64,000 bases of DNA. Source: Euphorbia lathyris. Lineage: Eukaryota; Streptophyta; Magnoliopsida; Malpighiales; Euphorbiaceae. Both the position numbers and the translations under genes were made by a program. A model generated the notes under the pieces. That model was not told where the DNA came from, searched no databases, and worked only from the letters and a program-made list of their open reading frames with translations. Positions 21,651 through 33,537 of this stretch are shown here, in pieces (the stretch's first letter is position 1; every line of letters starts with the position of its first letter). The stretch is taken from assembly GCF_963576675.1 (NCBI RefSeq), contig NC_088913.1, positions 12,847,001 through 12,911,000 on the forward strand, read 5' to 3'.

Positions 21651-24600
21651 ATGCCACCACGAAATCGAAATCGTTTCCGCGAATTAAGAGAAGAAGAAGA
21701 ATTTTCTGATGGAGAACCTGAAGCTGTGAATGCAGAAAATGTTGCTGCTCAGCAACGATCGGCCACCAATAATAATGGTGATAATCCTGGTCTCATCATC
21801 AACAATGTCGTCTTGAACGGAAATAACTACATGTCCTGGAGTAGGTCCATGATTAGAGCTCTCAAGGTCAAGGAGGTTGATGATTATGCCCTAGAAAATC
21901 TAGAGATTCCTGAAAAAGGGACTCCGGCATACAAGAAATGGTCAAAAATGGACTGTTTGGTTACTTCTTGGATTCTTAATTGCATTTCTAAAGAAATCGC
22001 AGAGGGTTTTCAGTATGTGACAACCGCTCGGAAACTCTGGCTGGATCTTTCTCATAGATTTGGAGAAAGTAACGGTCCACAAATCTTCAAGATCAAGAAG
22101 GATTTAACCCTAGCTTCTCAAGGTAATTCTTCCATTTTAGTCTATTTCAGTAAACTCAAAAGGCTATGGGATGAATTAGCCTTCTTGAGGCCAACGCCTT
22201 CATGTCAATGTGGAGCAGCACAGAATTGTGACTGCAATGTTTTTAAAAGAATTACTGATATCGGAGAAGAAGATAAAATATATCAGTTTTTGATGGGATT
22301 AAGTGATCAATATGATCATGTCAAGAATCAAATAACCTTGATGGAGTCTTTGCCCAATCTAAACAAAGCCTATTCCATGGTTTTGCAAGTTGAGAAGCAG
22401 TTTGAGATTTCAGGAGATCAAACAGTTGAAATTGCAAATTTCACCAGGATTGACAAGAAAGGGAAGCACAAGAAGAAAGATAATGAAGATAAGTTCTGTG
22501 ATCACTGCGATATGACAGGACATACGAGAGCTAGCTGCTTCAAAATCATCGGGTATCCAGACTGGTGGAAGGAAACCAAAGAGGCTAAAAAGAAAGAAGT
22601 CAAGGGTAAAAACAGGGCAAATGCTTCCACACACAAGAAGGCGTCTTCTCAAATTGATTATGAAGAAAGTGACTCATGGGCAGATGTCAAATGTGATAAA
22701 AACATGAATTACATGATGAGGGAAATGTACAAATTAATAAAAGGGAAAGCAGTTGCTGAATCGCCAATTGACTTTACCGCATTTGCAGGATGTACTGGTA
22801 AGTCTTCTATCAACATTTCTGATGAAAATTGTTGGATTGTAGATAGTGGTGCCACTTCACATATGTGTCCTAGAAAAGATTTTGTTATAAAAAATAGTAC
22901 AGTGAATTGTCATCAAACTGTTATTTTACCTGATGGTAGTTCTCAAGTTATAAAGCAAATGGGCAATGTGCCATTATCAGGGAAGTTAGAATTAATGAAT
23001 GTGCTTATCATACCTAGTTTGAAGTACAATCTTTTGTCAGTAAGCCAGTTGTTGAAAGAGAACAATGTCACGGTTGCTTTTTATCAAGAGTATTGTTGCT
23101 TGAAAGATCTAAAAACTGCAGAAGTAATTGCTGTAGCATGGTTGGTGAATGGTTTGTACTTGTTGGATCCTATGTCTTTTACTAGAGATGTTATACAGAA
23201 AGTTGAAATGTGTTGTAAAGCTGTAACTTCAAATCACGAGGCTTCCAAAATCTGGCATTATAGACTTGGTCACGCGTCAATTGATGTGTTAAGTCATATA
23301 CAAGATGCACAAGTAAATTGCAGCAGTGGAGACTGTGACGTTTGCCATAGCGCAAAACAGCATAGAATGCCTTTTAACAGAAGTGTTACTTCAACTTTTT
23401 CCAAGTTTGATTTGCTCCATGTTGATCTCTGGGGGCCATATAGGAAGTATTCATTAACCGGAGCTAAGTATTTCATAACTGTGGTAGAAGATTTCTCAAG
23501 AGTTACATGGATAGTCTTGTTAAGGCACAAATCACAAACTTGTTCCACATTGCAGATTTTTTTCTATATGATTCAAGCACAGCATCAGGTCAGAGTAAAA
23601 GCTATCAAGACTGACAATGGAACAGAATTTGTGAACAAAACATGTCAGGCCTTATTCAGTCAGTTGGGCATTCAACACCAGAGAACATGCATATATACCC
23701 CTCAGCAAAATGGGACAGCTGAAAGGAAGCATAGGCACTTACTAGAGGTAGCAAGGGCACTCTTATTTCAGGCAGGATTACCAAGTACGTTTTGGGGTGA
23801 AGCAATACAAATGGCTGTCGCCATAATCAACGTTCTTCCAACTAGGGTCCTGAAGTGGAAAACTCCTCATACAGTTCTGTACGACAAGGAACCAGATTAC
23901 AGTATGTTCAAAAATTTTGGTTGTCAATACTTCTATACAGATGTTCATCCCAGCAAGGATAAGTTTAGTCCTCGAGCTTACAAGGCCTTATTTTTGGGCT
24001 TTGCTCACGGTCATAAGGCGTATAAGGTGCTGGACATTGCCTCAAACAAAGTCATCATAAGCAGGGATGTTAGTTTTCAGGAACACATTTTTCCCTATAA
24101 GAAGGATATCAGTTCTAGTGTTTCAGACAATTCTATAGTACTGACAGAAACGCTTGCAACTTCAGCAGATCCATCTACAACTCAAGTTGCACAGATTCCA
24201 TCAATTATGCACACGGTTGAAGGAAGTGTTCGACGGTCTACTAGAAAAACAGCAAAACCAGTATGGATGCAAGATTTTGTTGCAAACTTTGTACAAACAA
24301 ACCCAAGTCAACTGAACATCGTTTTCTTATCAGTTGAACAAGTCGCTTTTTTGACAAATATTCAGAAAGAGAAAGAGCCACTTCACTACTATGAAGCTAG
24401 CACTAATCCAAACTGGATTGCAGCTATGCAAAGTGAGTTGGAAGCACTAGAAAAGAACCATACCTGGGATGTAGTTACATTGCCTGAAGGAATGAAGCCA
24501 TTGCCTACTAAGTGGGTGTTTAGAATCAAATATAAACCAACTGGGGAAATTGAAAGATATAAAGCAAGACTGGTGGTTAAAGGGTATAACCAGGAGTTTG

Positions 24601-25916
24601 GAGTTGACTACCATGAGAGTTTCAGCCCTGTAGCAAAGTCAGTAACAGTCAAGGTTTTTTTTGCAATCGGAGCAGCCATGAATTGGCATATACACCAAGT
24701 GGATGTGAATAATGCGTATTTGCATGGAACTTTAGATGAAGAAATTTACTTACAGATACCATTGGGGTATTCAAAAGCAGGAAAAGGGAAAGCGTGTAAA
24801 CTTGTTAAATCCTTGTATGGGCTTAAACAAGCCGGGAGACAATGGCACAAAGAAATTTCTTCCAAGCTCATCTGTTACGGTTTTAAAAGATCAAAGAGTG
24901 ACCATTGTTTGTTTATTATGGCAGACAATCCGAAATCACGATTTATCGCTTTGCTAATGTATGTGGATGACATTTTGATAATGGGGGAAGATGAGAAGGA
25001 CATTGAAGAAGTTAAAATCCATTTGCATCAGTTGTTTACCATTAAAAACCTTGGTTTTGCAAAATACTTCCTTGGTATATAGATTGCTAGATCAAATTCT
25101 GGTCTTTTGCTGAGCCAGACAAAGTATATCACTGATATTCTAAGAGATGCAGGTATGTGTGAAGCTACTATAGTAGCAAATCCTATGACACATGGGATAG
25201 TTTTGACTGATCCAGGAGTTCTATTGAAGGAACCTGCAATTTTCAGAAGGTTGATTGGAAGACTCTTGTATTTACAGTTCACCAGGCCAGACTTGACTTT
25301 TGTAACACAACAGTTAAGCCAGTTTATGCAGGCACCATGTGAACATCACTTGAAGGCTACAATCCATGTTCTAAGATATCTAAAAGGCACATTACGTTAT
25401 GGACTGCTGTATTCAAATAGTTCAAATATACATCAGATCACTGCATACTGCGATGCAGATTGGGGTAAATGCAAGGAAACAGGGAGATCTCTAACAGGAT
25501 ACTGTGTTTTTCTTGGGGATTCTCTTGTATCATGGAAAACCAAGAAACAAACTACAGTAAGCAGATCATCCACAGAATCCGAGTATAGAAGTATGGCTTA
25601 TACAAGCTGTGAGTTAAAATGGTTGCAGTTCATTTTGGAGGATTTTGGTATTATAGTTGATTTACCAATTAAGATGCACTGTGATAGTAAGTCCGCCATA
25701 GCTCTGGCACAAAATCCAGTCTCACATGACAGCACCAAACACATTGCTATTGATTGCCATCTTATCAGAGAGCATATTGAGAATGGATTCATCGAAACAC
25801 CACACATTGATACAAAACTGCAACTTGTAGATATGTTTACCAAATCTCTCAGCCTTGAACACATGTTGCCAGCTTTAGCCAAAATGAAACTAACAGATAC
25901 TCAAACAGCTAACTAA
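21651..25916 (+). pseudogene. Copia gag-pol polyprotein with one in-frame stop
   Basis: One frame runs from the ATG at 21651 to a stop ending at 25916 and is interrupted only by TAG at 25080-25082. Residues are approximate. Gag 40-260 (LNGNNYMSWSRSM; CxC pair near 185). Zinc knuckle at 282-295, CDHCDMTGHTRASC (CX2CX4HX4C). Protease WIVDSGATSHM near 394. Integrase: HYRLGH near 537, then catalytic Asp in LLHVDLWGP (585), Asp in KTDNGTEF (654) and Glu in QQNGTAERKH (690). RT: TKWVFRIKY (950), QVDVNNAYLHG, SLYGLKQAGRQW and LLMYVDDILIMG (1100). RNase H after the stop: AYCDADWG, STESEYRSMA and HCDSKSAI. The stop falls just after YFLGI in the RT thumb, where a Glu or Gln codon is usual, so a single substitution explains it. 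As it stands, RNase H would not be made without readthrough. Confidence 0.95.
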
Positions 25917-25936
25917 GCTTCATTTTGAGGAGAGGG

Positions 25937-26176
25937 TGTGAAACAACTACAGTTCAGTTTCAATGCACTATACCACATGTGATTGTTACCACTTCTTTTA
26001 TTTATAACCATTAGATCTCAACTATCAATTTCATTCATTGATTCATAACAGAAAGATAACAGCTTCTGTTATCAATTCTTCATGTATATAACCTTGCTCC
26101 TTTGCTTTACTGTATGATATAATAAGATTGATATTTCTCCATTTTATTCTCTTCAATCTAAGCTTTAGTTTTCACA
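25937..26176 (+). repeat. Copia element 1, 3' LTR
   Basis: 240 bp; differs from the 5' LTR by three substitutions (near positions 147, 163 and 189 of that LTR by rough count). Confidence 0.95.
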
Positions 26177-26230
26177 AAATAACACAAAAATAATAATTGC
26201 GTTAAAAAGATTATATTGTATAAACTAATA

Positions 26231-26890
26231 CTCCATCCGTCTCAATATATAAATCGTTTTAAAAAGTGATTTTTTTTTCAAAATATGAGTCGTTTTAATT
26301 TTTCAAGAATATCTAATTTGATTTTTTGGTCTAAACATTTAATTTGTCCTACTCAAGCTCGACTCATTTACGAACCGAGCCGGTGAATCATGCTCACGAG
26401 TAGGCGTGTAACCGAGCCGAACCTTATGTAGGCTCGGTATTGACTCATTAATATCTCGAGCCAAGCCCTTTCGAATCGAGCTTTGACGAGCTTTGACTGA
26501 ATCTGGTCGAGTTTTGACCGATCCGAGCTTTTATCGAGCTTTAACCAATGATATATATATATATATATATAAATATAATGAAATATATATAGTAATTAAA
26601 AGTAATCGAGCCTGCTCGCGAGCTTCCGAGCCGAACCTGAGGAAGCTCGGACTCAGCTCGTTAGTGCTCGAGTCGATCCCGTACTCGAGTAGTTTGCGAA
26701 CTATCAAGGCTCGTTTACATCCCTACTCACGAGCGACTCGTTTACAAATTGAGTCGAGCGGAGCTGAGCGGCCAACGAACCGCTCATCAGCGGCTCAACT
26801 TATTTACAGTCCTATTTGATACTATATCAATTGTATTTTTTAATTTACGTGAAAAATCCTAAAATGACTTATATAATGAGACGGATGAAG
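26231..26890. repeat. Stowaway-type (Tc1/mariner) MITE, interrupted
   Basis: The ends 'ctccatccgtctca' and its complement 'gagacggatgaag' are terminal inverted repeats of the Stowaway type, flanked by TA on both sides (26229-26230, 26891-26892). A separate element (26354-26808) is inserted in the middle. Confidence 0.75.
26354..26808. mobile_element. hAT-like MITE rich in 'gagctcg' words, nested in the Stowaway-type MITE
   Basis: The flanks GTCCTACT (26346-26353) and GTCCTATT (26809-26816) form an 8-bp duplication with one change. The ends resemble the common class that begins 'gtaaacgagccgagc'. The interior is a degenerate array of GCTCG/CGAGC motifs. No ORF except a compositional one. Confidence 0.55.
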
Positions 26891-26892
26891 TA

Positions 26893-27274
26893 TTATTAGG
26901 GTTTAATTTAAGGCTGAAAACCCAAGTACAATAAATGGGTGTAAATGCAAGTGTGCATGCATAGTAGCCATGGACATTGCCGACTAAATGTTTCAGAAAA
27001 AGAAAGCCATGAAATCGAAGCATGATTACACCCAAATAGATACTATCTTTTTTTAGACAAACAAATTACTAAAAATGGCAACATTAGTGTTTGCTTTTAT
27101 AACCCATTACTTGCCATTATTACCAATTCTTTCTTTGTGGTCCATCAAACTCCCACTATCAATGAACTATGCCTGAATTGTACGGATAATCATTAAAACT
27201 TTGAATTACTAAAGTTACTCAACTTTCAAACAGAAAAAATCACTCCAAGAGTAATACGATAGTCATATCGAAAA
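26893..27274. repeat. Intergenic; copy of a dispersed block shared with 33118-33330
   Basis: About 26960-27170 resembles 33118-33330 in order: 'agtagccatggacattgcc' with 'actaaatgtt', 'agaaagccatgaaatc', 'gcatgattacacc' and 'gtccatcaa'. No coding potential was seen. Confidence 0.5.
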
Positions 27275-27731
27275 GGGGTGGCGGAGAATTCGGCTTGAAA
27301 GTGATTCAATGTATGTGGTGCAAATGCTGAAATCAAGACCGAAATCTATCCCTTGGATGCTTAGACATAAATAGTTCCGATGTCTATCTCAGGTTGAAGC
27401 TATGAACTGTGTTTTTTCCCATATTTATCGTGAAGAAAATCATGTTGCCAACTTGCTTGCTAACTATGGTCGAACCTCTTCTGGTTACTCTTAGTGGAGT
27501 GATATTCCGGACTTCTGTAGTTCGGCCTATTTTCATGACATTGGAAGACGGGGTTTTTTTTATCGTTTTTCATGATTTTTTTTACTATATTTTATTTTTC
27601 TCTTTCATTATTCTGTATTCGAAACTCTTTTCTATTCTTTTTTAATAATATCGGTTCGGAAGCTTTGGGATTCGGTTAAGGGATGTCCTTATCTGACCTT
27701 TCCTCGCTAACCAGCTTTCAATTAAAAAATA
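27275..27731 (+). mobile_element. LINE 3'-end fragment
   Basis: Frames give RNase H C-terminal sequence (SDSMYVVQMLKS-like near 27305, 'NCVFSHIYREENHVANLLANYG'-like split text near 27400-27470). The 3' UTR ends 'cgctaaccagctttcaatta' followed by a short A-run. It matches the tail of the minus-strand LINE at 17979-19440. Several stops show it is dead. Confidence 0.75.
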
Positions 27732-28246
27732 TACAAGTAAAACTTAAAAGTTTAGTAAGTTATATAGTTTAAGTTTAAATTATAAAATATATATCCCATC
27801 ATTTTATTATATTATATTTATATGTCAATAATATATTATAAAAATAATAACTATTTAGTTTAAAAAGTATATTTCCTTTTTAATTTTATACATAATGAAT
27901 TTTAGTAAATTTTTTATTTTGTCATATTAAACTGAAATTTTCATAAAGTACAGATTCCTGTTTAAACCACGAAGAATGTTTTTGTAAATCGGTCAAACCA
28001 CTCCTCTTAATTTAATTAGATATTTAATGCTTGGATAATATAAGGAAGGTTTTTGAAGTTAATTAAGATAAAATAATTAGGAATACAATAATATTGGTGA
28101 AATGATCATGTTTGGTATTAGGAGGTACACAAGTAAAATTACTAGAATGTCCTTGTAAATGCAAATATATATCATGATTTTTTATATATAGATAATTTTA
28201 TTAGAAAAAGTGATAATAGTTTGTAAACTAACAAATAAAGCTTGGC
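27732..28246. other. Intergenic, AT-rich, no feature seen
   Basis: Long A/T runs without recognisable repeats, ORFs or RNA genes. Confidence 0.6.
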
Positions 28247-29130
28247 AACTCCTCAATTTGAAGGTAGTTTTTGAGAATTTTTAGCCTCAAATTACTTAAA
28301 AATGGAACTTTTTTTTAAAGATATTTTTCCAAAAAAAAGAGAGTAAAAATATAATTTTTAGTGTTTCAAATTAATTCTTACTAAGTTAGATTTAGAGCCG
28401 TTTGTTTTACTTACTGTTTGTTGTTGATGTTTGTTGTTACAATTTGTTGTTTGCTGTGGAAAAAACTGTTTTTCCAAAAAGCAGGGATTCCATGCTTTTG
28501 TAAAAGGTTACTTTTCATGTGTAAAACGCAAACAGGAAGTGAAAAGGCAAACAAGAGTACGAAAAGTAGAAACCAAACATCCCCTTAACCCATTTCATTG
28601 GTGGGATTTAAATAAAAATTGTCTACAAGGTGGGATATTACAGGATAACATTTGGTGGCACAAAAATAGATTATTGATACCAAAATGTCTTTATTGTTTA
28701 AGAGTCAGATTACACCAATTAGACAATGATATAAAGTGGAAGCATATTGAATTTTGAGATATATTTTACAAAGTTTATTGAGTTTTATTTTATTTTAATA
28801 AAATTATTAAATTTAGTATTTAATTTAATAAAATTATTCCAATCAATTTTTATATAAAAATATATTAAACTATTAACGTGACACAAAAGATAATTGACAA
28901 TTATATATAATCGATTAATCATTAACTATAAATTTATCAATATAATAACCAACCCATTATAATCGATTTATAATTATTACTTTTCAATCGGTTAGCCTAT
29001 ATTTCAGTCGGTCAATCATTAATAGAAAAAAAAATCAATCTATTCACTTTGAACTTAATATTTAAATATTAACTAAAAATATTAAAATTCAAATTTAATT
29101 AAAAACACTTAATCAAGTAAATTTGAGGAA
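28247..29130 (+). repeat. Duplicated segment, copy B (partner at 16113-17760)
   Basis: Collinear with copy A from 'ggcaactcctcaatttgaag' to the 'aaatttgagg' end. It lacks the hAT-like element and the MITE found in copy A and has its own MITE at 28396-28587, which is absent at the matching place in copy A. Confidence 0.75.
28396..28587. repeat. hAT-like MITE ('gtttgttttac' family), copy 2
   Basis: The left end 'gccgtttgttttacttactg' is inverted relative to the right end 'aaccaaacatccccttaa'. Similar in sequence and length to 15892-16109. Confidence 0.6.
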
Positions 29131-30470
29131 ACAGTCGAGTTTGCTACTTTTTGCTAACTTTTCTAGCTCTATGATGAGCTGTCTGCAATCTTCTGTCTCG
29201 TGACCTTCACTTTTGTGGAAGTAACAGTACTTCTCATTATTCCGATCGTTTTTTAGTTTTAGAGGATACTCAATTCACATTTTATTGTCTTCGATCCAAA
29301 AGAGCATCTCTTTCCTGTGAGCGGTAAAGGATAGTTGTGCTTTATCTCTTTGCTCCCGAGGCTTGTTGGTGCTTCGGTCTCTTCTGTCTTTGTCTCGGGA
29401 AAGCTTGTCACCTCCAGGTATGGACTCTTTTCTTAATAAAGGGTTCGACTTGTGCTCGTCCCACCTTGTATAGCTTCGGGCCCTCTTCATAAGGTCCTGG
29501 AAGTCCTTTGGCCTAGTTTTTATGATGCTTTGTTGCAAAGCTCTCTTCGGCAGTTGCTTGCCATGACATCTATGGCTCCTCCAACGCTGAATTCCTTGAC
29601 CTGAATGGCTAGCGCCTGAATTTTTTTGATAAATTGGGTTGACGTCTCTCCTTCGGCTTGGACAGTACGATTGAGATCTTGCATTGTTTTTCCAAAAGGT
29701 TGTCGATTCCTTTTAGGTCGTGGGAAAAAGACAGCACAACACTGCGTATGTGGCCGTGGTTGCTTTCACGATTCTTCAAAAATTCATAACATGTGTAACT
29801 GGATCGCCCACTCCTCCATACTAGCTAAAAGTTGGGATTTGGAAACCCCTGGGCATCGTTTGCCACTGGATTTCCCTGGATAAAGGTCTGCAAGTATCCA
29901 AAAAACCTGAATATCCATCCCTTGAGTTTTTTTTCAGCGTGTCTTTTATGAGGAGTTCCAATACATCCTCCTTGCTAAGAGGTGTGGCCTCATTTGGTTT
30001 TAGCTCTAGGCGGTTGTGTCAATGGCTAGAATGTTTGGATGGGGAATGGTTTCTGCTACGGCCTCGGGTTCGATCTTTCTCATTAGGCTTTTTCTGTAAG
30101 CGTGGGGGAGTTCTTGACCGAGAATGTCTCCTTATTGGTGATACGCTTTAGGAGCGTGGCTTTAGAGTTTTAGTAGATTCCTGACCAGACTCTGCTACAT
30201 GAACAATCTTATTGTGAAGGTCTTCCTTTGCCTTTCTCAGCTGTTGTTGGAGAACGATCATCTCCCGTTGATGGGTTGCTTTCGCTTCATTTTTGCATGG
30301 CGATCATATTTTGGCCAAATCTCTGAGAAACCTCGTGTGCCAATAGCCGGTACTGAGGATCCAGCTGGAGTAGTTGTTGAACCTCTTCTTCATTGTTTCG
30401 ATGAACTTTTGACTGAATTCGATGGAATGTAGCCATCACTTGATATTCTGAATAATCACGGCAGATTGTT
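29110..30470 (-). pseudogene. Ty3/gypsy gag remnant (Tat-like)
   Basis: Minus strand, several frames. Near the low end is a zinc-knuckle-like motif (KYCYFHKSEGHETEDC). Before it lies the 29275-29538 frame with ARSYTRWDEHKSNPLL, and further upstream are Pro/Arg/Ser-rich and Gln-rich gag-like parts up to about 30430. The YCxFHxxxGHxTxxC pattern is typical of plant Tat-type gypsy gag. Many stops and frameshifts are present. Protease, RT and integrase are not in the window. Confidence 0.65.
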
Positions 30471-30479
30471 TGAATCCAC

Positions 30480-31000
30480 GTTCACCGCACCAATAATAAC
30501 TTGTTACTTGATCCTGTTTACGTGTCAAGATCGTAACTATGATCCAACATCGTAATGGCTCTACAAGACAGTAAGTAGGTCAGGCGGGAGTGGAGTCCGG
30601 TGAACTCGCTTTGATGCCTAAGTCAGTTTATGATTTAGGACCCAATAAGAGAGCAAGAATAGGTTTCCCAATAACAGGGCAAGAATATGTTTTGAGATAG
30701 TAATTAATGTACCGAACATTGTACTTATACCTATCTATTTTTAGTGTTTGGTTAGGTTAAGGTTGTCACCCTATTAGGAATCCTTGTGAGTTTAGAATTC
30801 CTATTCTATGAAAGAGTCTGAATCTTAGGAGGAATCCTTTATCTCGTAGGATTCTAGAAGCGTCTCTTGACCCAAAACGCTACGTGTTGGCTATTGGCTT
30901 TGATCAGCTGCGATTAGGCCTTTTGTTGTTAGGTTTTGGCTTTAGTCTTTACGCGGCCTTTTATCGAGCAAAAGGGTATGATCATGAAGTCATCAATATG
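30480..31000 (-). mobile_element. Probable LTR and primer site of the gypsy remnant
   Basis: It directly precedes the gag remnant on the minus strand and begins (minus sense, near 30480-30500) with TGGTGCGGTGAACGTGG, which may be a primer-binding site. The following 500 bp has no ORF and looks LTR-like. The exact ends and a partner LTR were not found. Confidence 0.4.
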
Positions 31001-31135
31001 ATGTCATTTTGTATGATATGTGCAGTAAATCAATTAAGTTAATTCCTTGGGTCTCGATTGATTAACTTAAAAGCAGTCATGTACATAGTTTATTTTACTC
31101 TTATTCTTATGCAATGCAACTGAGGGGTTTTAGTG

Positions 31136-31571
31136 ATTCCTCTTATTCTTCTGCAATGCAATTTGGAGGTTTTAATGATTCAAATTAGGCACGATTTCCT
31201 AATGCAAGGCGCTTTGTCACTAGTTATGCTATTTTTCTTGGAGATTCATTAATTTCCTGAAAAAAAGCAAAAACAATGTGGTTTCTTAAGGTTTTACTAA
31301 AACTGCATACAGATCATTAGTTGTTACTTCTTGCAAAATACAATGGCTAGTTTATTTATTAAATTCTATTAGTTTTCCTCTTTTAATTGCAACCAATTTG
31401 TATTGCGATAATAAATATGCAGTTTATCTAGCAAATAATTCAGCTTTTCATGAAAGATCCAAGCACATTGAAATCGACAGTCACTTCTTGCGAGAAAAAG
31501 TTCAAGATGGCCTTATTCGATTGTCAGCAGCCAAATACATTAGGATTGTTAAACTTGCAGATAAGGGGGGT
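31136..31571 (+). pseudogene. Copia RNase H remnant
   Basis: Broken frames show FNDSN then ARFPNARRFVTSYAIFLGDS (the usual 'DWA..P.TRRS.TGY..FLGD' block), followed by YCDNKYAVYLANNSAFHERS and KHIEIDSHFLREKVQDGLI. Stops at several places kill the frame. A purine run (AAGGGGGG) then TGTATTAGAG at 31572 looks like the polypurine tract and start of the 3' LTR. Everything upstream of RNase H is gone. Confidence 0.8.
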
Positions 31572-31877
31572 GTATTAGAGTTAAATAGGTTTTTAACCAA
31601 GATTAGTTAATTATAGATTCATTATTATTATGGTTAATTATAGGTTATTAGCTTTTTATGCTACCATTAGAGACTAACCACTATCTAAAACCTTATCTCC
31701 CCCAAATTGTGATTTACCAATTATCAACATTATTTCTTCAATTCAATATTTGTGATACAATTTTCAAAAAAAAAAAATATATATTTGTGATAAAATTGAG
31801 TAGCTATAACTATAATTTGTCCATATAATATAAAAATGATAATATTATTGAAAGGGTCTTATTCTCTAAATTATATT
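31572..31877 (+). other. Possible decayed Copia 3' LTR, otherwise no feature
   Basis: It begins TGTATTAGAG after a polypurine run and is AT-rich. No partner LTR exists in the window, so the right end cannot be set. Confidence 0.35.
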
Positions 31878-32335
31878 AGAGCATCTTCAATGCATTATAC
31901 AACCAACAACTCAATACTCATGTGATATCAATAACACATCATCAACGTGAGACTAATTTAATAAATTTTCATTTTATTAAATTATCTCCAATGTTTATAT
32001 TAGAGCATCTTTAATGCATTACATAACCGACAGCTCGATACTCATGTCACATCAACAACGTGAAATCAATTTAATAAATTTTCATTCTATTAAATTATCT
32101 CCTCTAATGTTTATATTAGAGCATCTTCAATACATTATATAACCGACAACTCAATACTCATGTCACATCAACAACACATAATCATCGTGAGATCAATATA
32201 ATAAATTTTCATTCTATTAAACCGACAACTCAATACTCATGTCACATCAACGACACATCATCAACGTGAGATCAATTTAATAAATTTTCATTCTATTAAA
32301 TTATCTCCTCCAATGTTTAAACACTACAACAACTC
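31878..32335 (+). repeat. Tandem repeat, about four copies, unit about 115 bp
   Basis: Units begin 'agagcatcttcaatgcatta' and contain 'caacaactcaatactcatgt' and 'aataaattttcatt'. Copies start near 31879, 32005, 32119 and 32220 (the last lacks the first part). Spacing varies between 100 and 125 bp because of indels. Confidence 0.8.
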
Positions 32336-32433
32336 AATCATGTAGGACCTACTAATTAATTTAATAATATATTCTATTACTTAAAAAAAAATTAAAAAAC
32401 CTTGGTCTAAACCAAGTGGTTGAAAAGAGTTTA

Positions 32434-32605
32434 AAGGGCGGCTTGGTGTACTACGCGTGAGGGTCCGGGCCACAAGGGTGTACTGAGGGGTAAGTCTTCC
32501 TCTATCAATTTTTTTTTTACAAGAGGCTGCTCCTAAGACTTGAACCCATGACCGAAGTCACACGACAACAATATTTACCGTTGCACCGAGGCTCGCCCTC
32601 TTGGA
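32434..32605 (-). mobile_element. tRNA-derived SINE, complete, 13-bp TSD
   Basis: Flanked by TGAAAAGAGTTTA on both sides (32421-32433 and 32606-32618), a perfect 13-bp duplication. On the minus strand it begins with a pol III-like A box region (gcctcggtgcaacggt) and a B box (GGTTCAAGTCT) about 35 bp later. The body ends 'caccaagccgcccttt'. A 3'-half relative is at 10138-10232. The element class (short, tRNA-headed, no ORF) is a plant SINE. Confidence 0.9.
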
Positions 32606-32682
32606 TGAAAAGAGTTTATTAAATCTAAATTCTCCTCAATGAAAAAAATCAGGTACAGGTGGCTCAAAGAGAGAAACTATAA

Positions 32683-33118
32683 TAAGACCAACTCTAATGG
32701 GAGGATTTTTGTTGTTATAATCCTAGGTGGAGTTATAACAAACCAGTAGAGCAGTTACAATAAATTTTGATTTGTTACAGATTTTAGTAACAAAGAAATG
32801 CAATATCCCTAAAATCCAAAAAAATAAGCTTTGACAGCCACGCATGGCGCTATATGCGCCAGATTCGGCGCGTGGCGTACACGTGCCAATTGTGGCTGCT
32901 TTATTATGTTGCCAAAGTTTGCAAAAATGCTGCTCAGTACATGGTAAATTATAGATTTAATACCTATTTGTAATTAATAATTTTTTTTTGCCCTGTAAAA
33001 TTTTAAAAAACTCTTCTCTTCTAATGGTTTGTTACTGAGTCTTATTACTTCTCCCTCTTAAGTCACAATGGTTGTTACCAACCATTGTGGATGCTCTAAT
33101 AACAAGTGCTATTCTACA
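32683..33118. repeat. Possible MITE with weak inverted ends
   Basis: The left end 'aagaccaactctaatggg' pairs loosely with the right end 'caccattgtggatgctct'-like sequence near 33070-33100. The type is common near plant genes. Boundaries are approximate. Confidence 0.4.
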
Positions 33119-33330
33119 TAGTACCTTTGGCAGTGGCCACTAAATGTTATAAAAAGAGAAAGACATAAAATCCAGGCATGATTAGACCAAAACAGATATG
33201 AATACACCTGCTGTAAGGCAAAGCATTATTAAAAATAGAAAGATTACTCAGTTTACTTTTAAGACCATTATTAGCAAGTTTTAGGGTCCATCAAGAACCC
33301 TACCACAAATCAATTCAATTAATATATTGA
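33118..33330 (+). repeat. Copy of the dispersed block at 26960-27170
   Basis: Same order of words as at 27.0 kb: 'ggcagtggccactaaatgtt', 'aaagacataaaatcc', 'catgattagacc', 'gtccatcaag'. Diverged; no gene. Confidence 0.5.
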
Positions 33331-33537
33331 AGCTTGTGATTCACATACCACCTTGTGTGGGAACTGCCATAGCCTTTAATATCTTCTTGATACCCAATAC
33401 CTACTTGACTTGACAGGTTTTACTATTGCACACTAAACTTTGTCTTGGTTTGGCCTGTTTGCTATTGGATACTGATTCTCTTGCACCAATTGGTTTTGCC
33501 TCTTTGGTTAAAGTTGTTTATTGTTTACCTAGGTTAA

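Larger units (their letters stand above)
21383..26176 (+). mobile_element. Complete Copia (Ty1) LTR retrotransposon, 4794 bp
   Basis: Two 240-bp LTRs (21383-21622, 25937-26176) differ at only three positions. Both start TGTGAAAC and end TTCACA. The flanks are AAATA on both sides (21378-21382 and 26177-26181). TGGTATCAGAGCATTTG (tRNA-iMet primer site) follows the 5' LTR directly, and a purine tract (GAGGAGAGGG) precedes the 3' LTR. One gag-pol frame fills the interior and is broken by a single stop. Near-identical LTRs point to a recent insertion. Order GAG-PR-INT-RT-RH is Copia. Confidence 0.97.

Noticed and set aside
26493..26819. 108-codon plus-strand frame rich in Arg, Ser and Leu
   Set aside because: Composition comes from the 'gagctcg' repeats of a MITE; no conserved motif.
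30199..30432. Plus-strand 77-codon frame
   Set aside because: Antisense to a Gln-rich part of the gypsy gag remnant.
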